Positions 32,355-38,519 of a stretch of DNA of 38,519 nt are shown here, one piece after another; the first letter of the stretch is position 1, and each line of letters opens with the position of its first letter. The translations under genes and the position numbers were made by a program. This stretch comes from DASUXY01 sp036377675. Its GTDB lineage: Bacteria > Bacillota > Bacilli > Bacillales > Amphibacillaceae. The notes below the pieces were generated by a model. That model made no database searches and was not told the origin of the DNA. It was given only the letters and a program-made list of their open reading frames with translations. Location: positions 1 through 38,519 of the forward strand of contig DASUXY010000052.1 of assembly GCA_036377675.1 (NCBI GenBank), given 5' to 3'.

Positions 32355-32456
32355 TTAGTCTTCCTTTTTGGATAGGCAATACTCACATTCCATCATGTAA
32401 CTTTTATCGTCCATATGACCTCCGCATTCTGGACACATGCCATCATTTCTATGCAT
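32355..32456 (-). CDS. 33-residue zinc-ribbon microprotein
   Basis: The minus strand encodes MHRNDGMCPECGGHMDDKSY followed by MMECEYCLSKKED. Two CxxC pairs (CPEC and CEYC) 13 residues apart form a typical zinc-ribbon arrangement. AAAGGAGGG lies eight bases before the ATG, an excellent ribosome binding site. It precedes aceB in the same direction by 79 bases, so it may be co-transcribed. The order resembles small Bacillus zinc ribbons such as SR1P or YhfH, but the sequence does not match either well enough to name. It is too short for standard gene finders and its function is unknown. Confidence 0.65.
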   Translation of the reverse strand: MHRNDGMCPECGGHMDDKSYMMECEYCLSKKED

Positions 32457-32689
32457 GATAGCTTCCCTCCTTTTGTATAACAGATTTGTTTTTACTTGGT
32501 GTTGTTATATTACAGTATATATCCTTTTTATAAAAAAGCAACCCCTTTCTCAGAAAATTATCAAATATAATAAAAGACTTTTATATTCCAATCTTTACAT
32601 TCATCTGCAAATGGGCATGGTGTAAGGGTTTATCGATTATTTTCCAAAAGATATTCGCTTTCATAACTTTTAAAAAAATTACGTGAACT

Positions 32690-32993
32690 TGGATAAACTT
32701 AATAAAATTTATTTTCCATTGGAAGATGACTCGATTCGTTATGAGGAGGAATATGCAGCCGTTTGTGCGTTTACTCAAAATGCACTGCTTGCCGCTTGAA
32801 AATATAAAGTTGGTATGCTGTGGACGGGTTACTCCGTATATGCATGATCCGCTTTTTATGGGTGAGATTAAACTCGATAAAAATATGTACAAAATAGCTG
32901 CATGCAGTTATGCAAATCGGTTATCCTGCTCAAATAGCGATTGCCAAAGGAAGCCCCCCTATTGAAGAAAATTGGCAAGTTATTTCCAAGTGA
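32690..32993 (+). pseudogene. Nitroreductase family pseudogene
   Basis: The plus strand gives consecutive nitroreductase-like pieces in different frames. They are RYEEEYAAVCAFTQNALLAA (then a stop), KYKVGMLWTGYS (then a stop), DPLFMGEIKLDKNMYKIAAC, and finally MQIGYPAQIAIAKG with SPPIEENWQVISK and a stop at 32991-32993. This is the order of the C-terminal half of a small flavin nitroreductase (IQNALL... GIGVVWK ... LGYPA... PIEE). At least two stops and one frameshift make it a pseudogene. The N-terminal half may extend upstream to about 32600 but is too degenerate to follow. It lies downstream of nothing on the plus strand and upstream of the ptsI terminator. Confidence 0.6.
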
Positions 32994-33035
32994 GGCGAAC
33001 CTTATAGGCATCGTGAAGGAAAAGAAGGGAGATGT

Positions 33036-33072
33036 AAAAAAACTGACCCGCTTGAGACGATTCCTCAAGCGG
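33036..33072 (-). terminator. Terminator for ptsI (minus strand)
   Basis: CCGCTTGAG pairs perfectly with CTCAAGCGG, and on the minus strand the stem is soon followed by seven T (33036-33042). It lies just past the ptsI stop and ends ptsI transcription. Confidence 0.8.
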
Positions 33073-33081
33073 ATGAACGAT

Positions 33082-34800
33082 TTACCCAAAATTATTTTCT
33101 TTCATATATTGAAGAACTTCTTCTGCAGTATGCATCGACAGTAAATCATGTTTAACAGAGGTAATTTGTGATTGAGACAGACCTTGGATTTGTGAACGAG
33201 CGGATAAGATGGACGACGGGTTCATACTTAATTCATGAAGACCGAGTCCAAGTAAAATAGGAATTGCTAATGGATCACTTGCCATTTCCCCACACATGCT
33301 GACCGCTTTTTCTTCCTGTCGTGCTGCATCAATGATGTTGCTAATTAGAAATAAGTGGGCAGGATGGTACGGTTGGTACAAATGTGAAACACGTTCATTT
33401 AATCGATCAGCTGCCATCGTATATTGAATAAGGTCATTTGTTCCGATGCTGAAGAAATCTACTTCTTTAGCAAACTGTCGAGCCATAATAGCGGTTGCTG
33501 GAATTTCTACCATAATTCCAACTTTAATATTGGTAGCGACGTCCACTCCATCTTGAATCAATCGTTTTTTCTCCTCAACCAACAACGCCTTCGCTTGACG
33601 GAATTCTTCGATTGTTGCGACCATTGGGAACATAATTTTTAATTGTCCATACATACTCGCCCGTAACAATGCCCGTAACTGGGTGCGGAAAATCGTTTCA
33701 TGTTTTAAACAAAAGCGAATCGCACGTACTCCTAAAAAAGGATTGAGTTCTTCTGGCATGTGCAAATAGTTTAACTCCTTGTCGCCACCGATATCTAATG
33801 TCCGAATCGAAACAGGTTTATGCCCCATTTTCTCAAGGACAAATCGATACGCTGTAAATTGTTCTTCTTCGGAAGGCAACTGATTCTTTTCCATAAATAA
33901 AAATTCCGTGCGAAAAAGTCCAATCCCTTCTCCACCGCTTTCGACGACGGCTTGGACATCTTCTAGAGCACCGATATTTCCTGCTATTTTAACGCGTTGC
34001 CCATCCTCCGTCCAAGTTGGTTCATCTTTTAAGACAGTCCATTTCTTATTTTGCTGCTCCCGCATTTTCTTTTCTCTTCGGTACATACGGAGGTCATTAT
34101 CGGAAGGGTTGATCTTAATTTTTCCAGTATGCCCATCTATCATGATGAGACTGCCTTCAGATACATAATGTGTAAGGTCTCTCGCTCCTACGATTGCAGG
34201 GATGTTTAAAGAACGAGCTATAATCGCCGAATGAGATGTAGCCCCACCTCGGTCCGTGACAAATCCTTTTACAAACTTACGGTCGAATTGAGCAGTTTCA
34301 GACGGGGTTAAGTCGTTAGCGATAATAATAACTTCTTCATTGATGAACGCTAAGCTTGGAAAGTCAACGCCTAGTAAATGTGCGATTACACGGTTTGTCA
34401 CATCTTGTACGTCTAGAGCACGTTCTTTCATATACCTATTGTCCATTCGTTCGAACATTTCAATTAACAATGTTCTCGTTTGATCGAGAGCTTCTTCAGC
34501 GATGAGTCGTTTATGGATGATCCTTTCTTTCGTTGGGACAATTAAGGTTGGGTCACTTAAAATGAGTAGATGAGCAGAAAAAATGTCAGCACTGTCATCG
34601 CCAAGCTTTCGGCGGATTGATTCTCGTATGCATTTTAAATCTTGCTTTGATTGCTTTAAGGCATTTTCAAAACGTTGAATCTCCATTTCTGAATCTGTAA
34701 ATGTTTTATGGGTATAAGAAAGGTTAGGAACTTTTAGCTTGTATGCTTTAGCAATAGCAATTCCCGATGAAGCTGGAATACCTTGGAAGTTCGCTTTCAT
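33082..34800 (-). CDS. ptsI: Phosphoenolpyruvate-protein phosphotransferase (PTS enzyme I)
   Basis: This 572-residue enzyme takes phosphate from PEP and passes it to HPr. It has the N-terminal GIPASSGIAIAKAY, the phosphohistidine motif GGATSHSAIIARSLNIPAIVG, the barrel motifs GIGLFRTEFLFM and LGVRAIRFCL, SIGTNDLIQYTMA, and the C-terminal cysteine in SMCGEMASDP. ATG 34800 has AAGGAGG five bases upstream; frames open further upstream to 34881 have no such site. The usual ptsH is not upstream, and the region there is degenerate. HPr must be encoded elsewhere. Confidence 0.95.
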   Translation of the reverse strand: MKANFQGIPASSGIAIAKAYKLKVPNLSYTHKTFTDSEMEIQRFENALKQSKQDLKCIRESIRRKLGDDSADIFSAHLLILSDPTLIVPTKERIIHKRLIAEEALDQTRTLLIEMFERMDNRYMKERALDVQDVTNRVIAHLLGVDFPSLAFINEEVIIIANDLTPSETAQFDRKFVKGFVTDRGGATSHSAIIARSLNIPAIVGARDLTHYVSEGSLIMIDGHTGKIKINPSDNDLRMYRREKKMREQQNKKWTVLKDEPTWTEDGQRVKIAGNIGALEDVQAVVESGGEGIGLFRTEFLFMEKNQLPSEEEQFTAYRFVLEKMGHKPVSIRTLDIGGDKELNYLHMPEELNPFLGVRAIRFCLKHETIFRTQLRALLRASMYGQLKIMFPMVATIEEFRQAKALLVEEKKRLIQDGVDVATNIKVGIMVEIPATAIMARQFAKEVDFFSIGTNDLIQYTMAADRLNERVSHLYQPYHPAHLFLISNIIDAARQEEKAVSMCGEMASDPLAIPILLGLGLHELSMNPSSILSARSQIQGLSQSQITSVKHDLLSMHTAEEVLQYMKENNFG

Positions 34801-35319
34801 ATAATCCTCCTTTCGTTCATAGCTGTCCATCTCGGTTTTATGTCTATTTATAGAAAGTCTATGTGTATCGTAACGAGTCAATTCTATTTATTTTGAAAAA
34901 AGTGTTTATTCGTTAGATAGGATTTTGTCGATCTACCGGCCAACCGCTTGGGAAAACTTCTATTTTATTCAATTCACTTAACAGTATGTTCGAGTACCAT
35001 CGTTATGGTTGTAAGCTGTTCTAGATCAACCTGTTAATAAAACTGAGCTTCTTATGTAAATTCCTTTTCCATAATCGCCAACTGAACCGGCATCACTACT
35101 ATGAGTAAAAGCGGTAGATCTCTGTTCAATGGGATGAAGTACATCATTGTGCAAATTGTTTGCGTCGTTGTGTAGGATCGTACCATATCTTTACATAAAC
35201 ATCGACATGATTTTTCAATGTTCATCAAAAGTGTTCATGTATAAAGATCCCCGTAACCTCACAATGAATTCCTTGGGCATAGCAACCTTCATTAAAAATA
35301 CACTGCATTAAAAACTTTC
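34801..35319. other. ptsI upstream region with degenerate coding DNA
   Basis: No intact gene is seen over about 520 bases. The minus strand carries a decayed secreted-protein-like remnant (34978-35235). No HPr-like sequence (HARPA) was found. A region close to 34860 may contain the ptsI promoter, but no clear site was seen. Confidence 0.4.
34978..35235 (-). pseudogene. Degenerate secreted-protein-like remnant
   Basis: Pieces in several frames of the minus strand read like parts of one polar protein: HVDVYVKIWYDPTQRRKQFA, then RSTAFTHSSDAGSVGDYGKG and IYIRSSVLLTG, then TAYNHNDGTRTYC and a stop at 34978. The pieces are separated by frame changes at about 35165 and 35030. Richness in Ser, Thr, Gly and Tyr suggests an exported beta-rich protein. 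All three frames are partly open here, so the reconstruction is uncertain. Confidence 0.35.
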
Positions 35320-35349
35320 TTGCTATACAATTCATAGGTATGCTAAAAT
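35320..35349 (+). promoter_or_regulatory. SigA-type promoter for secG
   Basis: TTGCTA (35320-35325) and TAAAAT (35344-35349) are separated by 18 bases. It lies about 40 bases before the secG start and would drive secG and possibly the downstream genes. Confidence 0.55.
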
Positions 35350-35389
35350 ATTAGGTAAGTATTCAGTTCGTTACAGGGGGGCGTGGAAC

Positions 35390-35623
35390 TTGTCAACTGT
35401 CGTCAATACATTATTAGTTATCAATTCTATAATTATGATTATACTCGTTTTATTGCAAAGTGGTAAGAGTGAGGGTTTGTCTGGGGCCATTTCAGGTGGA
35501 GCAGAGCAATTGTTTGGAAAGCAAAAAGCGCGCGGGATTGACCTTTTCTTACATCGTGGAACAATTGTTACAGGGATTTTGTTTTTTGTTTTGGCTTTTA
35601 TTAGTGCATATGTATTACAATAG
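35390..35623 (+). CDS. secG: Preprotein translocase subunit SecG
   Basis: This 77-residue membrane protein has two hydrophobic spans (LLVINSIIMIILVLLQ and VTGILFFVLAFISAYVL) flanking the conserved loop SGKSEGLSGAISGGAEQLFG. It binds SecYE and assists protein export. TTG 35390 is the start, since GGGGGGCGTGG lies a few bases upstream. It is followed by a terminator-like hairpin and then the esterase and rnr, the usual order in Bacillus. Confidence 0.93.
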   Translation: MSTVVNTLLVINSIIMIILVLLQSGKSEGLSGAISGGAEQLFGKQKARGIDLFLHRGTIVTGILFFVLAFISAYVLQ

Positions 35624-35627
35624 GAGT

Positions 35628-35662
35628 AACCCTTATCATGGATTGTGTGGTAAGGGTTTTTT
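35628..35662 (+). terminator. Terminator between secG and esterase
   Basis: AACCCTTA (35628-35635) pairs with TAAGGGTT (35651-35658), followed by TTTTTTATTTT. The esterase starts about 40 bases later with no obvious promoter between, so partial readthrough is likely. Confidence 0.75.
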
Positions 35663-35702
35663 ATTTTGTAAAAATCATAGCCATGCTGAAGGAGTTATCG
35701 AC

Positions 35703-36449
35703 ATGAGAATCATTCCACCAAAACCATTCACATTTGAGGCTGGACCTCGAGCCGTTTTATTACTGCACGGATTTACAGGGCACTCAGCTGATGTTCGTAT
35801 GTTAGGTCGATTTTTAGAGAAAAAAGGCTATACGAGTCACGCCCCGATTTATCGAGGACATGGTGTCCCACCGGAACAATTGTTACATTCTCATCCCGAG
35901 CAGTGGTGGGAAGATGTTCAACAAGCGTATGAGCATTTAAAAGATTTAGGTTATGAAGAGATTGCTGTTGCAGGCCTTTCACTAGGTGGTGTATTTGGTC
36001 TACGACTTGCTTACAGCGTACCTGTAAAAGCAGTTATTCCGATGTGTACGCCCATGTTTTTTGATAATGAAACACAGCTGACAATCGGATTTAGAGCTTT
36101 TTCGAAGGAATATAAACAGTTAGAACAAAAAGATGAACAAACGATTACAGATGAAGTTGACGATTTGATGAATCGTTCAACCGATTTATTTACACAAATC
36201 GGCAACCTTATTGAAGAGGTAAGAGGGAACATCGATATGATCTATGCTCCAACAATGGTCGTTCAAGCGCGATTGGATCAAATGATTAATACGGATAGTG
36301 CACCCTATATTTATGAACATATTCAAGCAGAAAATAAAGAGTTAAAATGGTACGAGAAATCGGGACATGTCATTACGTTGGATAAAGAGAAAGATATACT
36401 TCATGAAGATATTTATACATTTTTGGAAAGTCTTCCGTGGACTATATGA
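35703..36449 (+). CDS. est: Carboxylesterase (Est30 type)
   Basis: This 248-residue alpha/beta hydrolase cleaves short-chain esters. It matches Geobacillus Est30 in start (RIIPPKPFTFEAG), oxyanion motif LLLHGFTGHSADVRMLGRF and the nucleophile elbow VAGLSLGG (Ser near residue 93). The aspartate region is MVVQARLDQMI, and the histidine lies in YEKSGHVITLD. GAAGGAG lies before ATG 35703; upstream in-frame starts overlap secG. It lies between secG and rnr, as in other Bacillaceae. The natural substrate is unknown. Confidence 0.92.
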   Translation: MRIIPPKPFTFEAGPRAVLLLHGFTGHSADVRMLGRFLEKKGYTSHAPIYRGHGVPPEQLLHSHPEQWWEDVQQAYEHLKDLGYEEIAVAGLSLGGVFGLRLAYSVPVKAVIPMCTPMFFDNETQLTIGFRAFSKEYKQLEQKDEQTITDEVDDLMNRSTDLFTQIGNLIEEVRGNIDMIYAPTMVVQARLDQMINTDSAPYIYEHIQAENKELKWYEKSGHVITLDKEKDILHEDIYTFLESLPWTI

Positions 36450-36502
36450 TTATAATTGTTTAAAAAAGTGAACACTACATCTATAGAAAGAAGGTGTATG
36501 AA

Positions 36503-38519
36503 ATGAGTAATCAGATGAAAGAAAAAGTGCGTGATTATTTTCAACGACATGAAAAAGGACCATTAACCGTTCATGAATTAGAGCACGCTTTAGATCTTGA
36601 AAGTGCTGATGAGTTTAAGAAACTCGTCATCGCTTTAAATGAACTTGAAAATGCGGGTGAACTCATCCGCACGAGAAAAAACAGGTTTGGTCTTCCGGAA
36701 AAGATGAACTTAGTACGGGGTAGAATTGAAATGCATGCGAAAGGATTTGCCTTTCTCATTCCGGATGATGAGGATCAATCAGACGTCTATATTCATCATT
36801 CCGATTTAGCATCTGCGATGAATAACGATAAAGTGCTTGTCCGACTGGAACAAACGAGTACGGAAGAGGGACACCGACCTGAAGGTAGGGTCATTCGTGT
36901 CTTAGAACGTGCCATCCATCAAGTCGTCGGTACGTTTGAAGATAGTAAGTCATTTGGTTTCGTAATCGCAGATGATAAGCGGATTCCGAATGATATTTTT
37001 ATACCAAAAAACAAAACACATGGAGCGATCAGTGGGCATAAGGTGATTGCTCAAATTACGAAATATCCTGAAAAAAGAATGAGTGCAGAAGGCGAAATCA
37101 TTAAAATACTCGGACATAAAAATGATCCAGGAATTGATATTATTTCCATCTTATATAAGCACGGCATCCCGATGGATTTCCCTGAAGAAGTGTTGCAGCA
37201 AGCGACGCAAACGAAAGAAACTGTAACGGAAGAGGAGTTAGAAGGTCGTAGAGATTTACGAGATGAATTGATCGTTACGATTGATGGAGAAGATGCGAAA
37301 GATCTTGACGACGCGGTTAGTGTAAAACAATTGGACAATGGGAATTATAAACTAGGCGTCTATATTTCTGATGTAAGTTATTATATTCCCGAAGGCTCAC
37401 CGATGGACAAAGAGGCTTTTGAGCGGGGGACAAGTGTCTACCTTGTCGACCGAGTCATTCCGATGATTCCGCATAAACTATCGAATGGAATCTGTTCTTT
37501 AAATCCACGAGTTGATCGATTAACGCTTGGGTGTGAACTGGAAATTGATTCTTCTGGAAAAGTTGTTCAACACGAAATCTTTCAAAGTGTCATTAATACA
37601 ACAGAACGGATGACGTATGACGACATAAATAAAATTTTAATCGACAAGAATCCGCAATTGCGAGAGAAATATAGTACATTAGTCCCGATGTTTGAAACGA
37701 TGGAAAAGTTAGCAAAGACACTTCGTAACAAACGGATGAACCGCGGGGCGATTGATTTTGACTTTAAAGAAGCACAAGTTGTAGTCGATGACGAGGGACG
37801 TGCGACCGACATTGTCTTACGCGAACGGTTAGTTGGTGAGCGGATCATTGAAGAATTTATGTTAGCGGCGAATGAAGCGATTGCCGAACATTTCCATTGG
37901 TTAGACGTTCCGTTTATCCATCGGATTCACGAAAATCCAGATGAAGCGAAGCTCGAACACTTTTTTCAATTTCTTGGCGGACTTGGAATTTCGGTGAAAG
38001 GGACGATGAACGATGTCCACCCGAAGGCTTTGCAAAACGTCTTAGAAAGAGTTGAAGGTCGACCGGAGGAAATGGTCGTCTCGAAGTTGATGCTACGTTC
38101 CATGAAACAAGCGAAGTATGACCCGGAAAGTATCGGTCATTTCGGTTTGGCGACTGACTTTTATACGCATTTTACAGCTCCGATTCGTAGGTATCCTGAC
38201 TTGATCGTTCATCGGTTAATCCGTACGTATTTACTCAAAGGACAACTTGACGGGAAGACAGTAGATGCTTGGAAGAAAAAATTACCGGATATCGCGAAGC
38301 ATGCATCTGATCGAGAACGGGTAGCTGTTGATGCTGAGCGAGATACAGACGATCTGAAAAAGGCCGAATATATGAGGGACAAAATCGGTCAAACCTACAC
38401 AGGTATTATTAGCTCGGTTACGAGTTTCGGCATGTTTGTGGAATTGGAAAATACGGTGGAAGGGCTCGTTCATGTTAGTTATTTAACGGATGATTATTAT
38501 CATTTTGATGAACGTAGCT
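36503..38519 (+). CDS. rnr: Ribonuclease R, partial at the right edge
   Basis: This gene runs in one open frame through 672 codons to the window edge. The protein is a 3'-to-5' exoribonuclease that degrades structured RNA, including with tmRNA-SmpB. It has an N-terminal winged-helix part, two cold-shock domains (FAFLIPDDEDQSDVYIHHSD and KSFGFVIADDKRIPNDIFIP) and the RNB catalytic domain with the metal-binding aspartates in TIDGEDAKDLDDAV and FTAPIRRYPDLIVHR. An S1 domain starts near GIISSVTSFGMFVELEN. GAAGGTG precedes ATG 36503. The C-terminal end, normally a basic tail, lies outside the window. Confidence 0.95.
   Translation, partial: MSNQMKEKVRDYFQRHEKGPLTVHELEHALDLESADEFKKLVIALNELENAGELIRTRKNRFGLPEKMNLVRGRIEMHAKGFAFLIPDDEDQSDVYIHHSDLASAMNNDKVLVRLEQTSTEEGHRPEGRVIRVLERAIHQVVGTFEDSKSFGFVIADDKRIPNDIFIPKNKTHGAISGHKVIAQITKYPEKRMSAEGEIIKILGHKNDPGIDIISILYKHGIPMDFPEEVLQQATQTKETVTEEELEGRRDLRDELIVTIDGEDAKDLDDAVSVKQLDNGNYKLGVYISDVSYYIPEGSPMDKEAFERGTSVYLVDRVIPMIPHKLSNGICSLNPRVDRLTLGCELEIDSSGKVVQHEIFQSVINTTERMTYDDINKILIDKNPQLREKYSTLVPMFETMEKLAKTLRNKRMNRGAIDFDFKEAQVVVDDEGRATDIVLRERLVGERIIEEFMLAANEAIAEHFHWLDVPFIHRIHENPDEAKLEHFFQFLGGLGISVKGTMNDVHPKALQNVLERVEGRPEEMVVSKLMLRSMKQAKYDPESIGHFGLATDFYTHFTAPIRRYPDLIVHRLIRTYLLKGQLDGKTVDAWKKKLPDIAKHASDRERVAVDAERDTDDLKKAEYMRDKIGQTYTGIISSVTSFGMFVELENTVEGLVHVSYLTDDYYHFDERS

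Noticed and set aside
34801..34881. Longer N-terminus for PtsI starting at 34881
   Set aside because: The ATG at 34800 has AAGGAGG at ideal distance and begins the conserved enzyme I sequence; the upstream part has no site and no similarity.
34801..35389. ptsH (HPr) next to ptsI
   Set aside because: No HARPA-type active-site motif is visible on either strand in this region.
35460..35702. Longer esterase starting inside secG
   Set aside because: It would read through secG and its terminator in another frame; ATG 35703 has GAAGGAG and matches Est30.

Overview
The window looks like a chromosomal segment of a low-GC, spore-forming Gram-positive bacterium of the Bacillaceae type. The evidence is AGGAGG-type ribosome binding sites, frequent GTG/TTG starts, a dipicolinate synthase subunit (a sporulation gene), YezD, YolD-like, DUF3231 and DUF2935 proteins, and the Bacillus-like order glutaredoxin - cggR - gap - pgk - tpiA - gpmI - eno ... 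secG - esterase - rnr. The species cannot be named from the sequence alone.

Layout. (1) 1-5.9 kb is a decayed accessory region. It holds a frameshifted IS3-family transposase inserted in or beside an ABC permease, an intact ABC ATPase, remnants of secreted and other small proteins, an intact nitronate monooxygenase, and a 28-bp imperfect repeat present twice. (2) 5.9-6.7 kb carries a DUF2935 protein. (3) 7.0-17.9 kb is a nearly complete assimilatory sulfate locus: an SLC13-type permease, cysC, cysH, sat, the siroheme genes cobA, sirB and sirC, a short yezD-like gene, and cysJ and cysI. Sulfate is taken up, activated, reduced to sulfite and then sulfide, and the siroheme cofactor of CysI is made by genes in the same cluster. 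Two promoters (TTGACT-17-TATATT and TTGACA-17-TAACAT) are each followed by a leader containing an intrinsic terminator just before the first gene, which suggests transcription attenuation. (4) 17.9-22.6 kb holds DUF3231, a yolD-like gene broken by a TGA, a lone dpaA divergent from meso-diaminopimelate dehydrogenase, shikimate kinase and a glutaredoxin-like protein. (5) 22.7-29.1 kb is the glycolytic operon gap-pgk-tpiA-gpmI-eno. Its repressor gene cggR is reduced to a 3' stump directly behind a strong extended -10 promoter, and the GAPDH has unusual residues at two usually conserved motifs. (6) 29.3-35.3 kb, on the minus strand, carries the glyoxylate shunt genes aceA and aceB, a 33-residue zinc-ribbon microprotein gene, a nitroreductase pseudogene, ptsI without ptsH, and a degenerate secreted-protein remnant. 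(7) 35.3-38.5 kb returns to the conserved order secG, Est30-type carboxylesterase and rnr, which runs off the end.

I found no clearly new multi-gene system. The most interesting points are the cggR deletion with the altered GAPDH, the two candidate attenuator leaders in the sulfate locus, the zinc-ribbon microprotein ahead of aceB, and the dpaA/ddh divergent pair.
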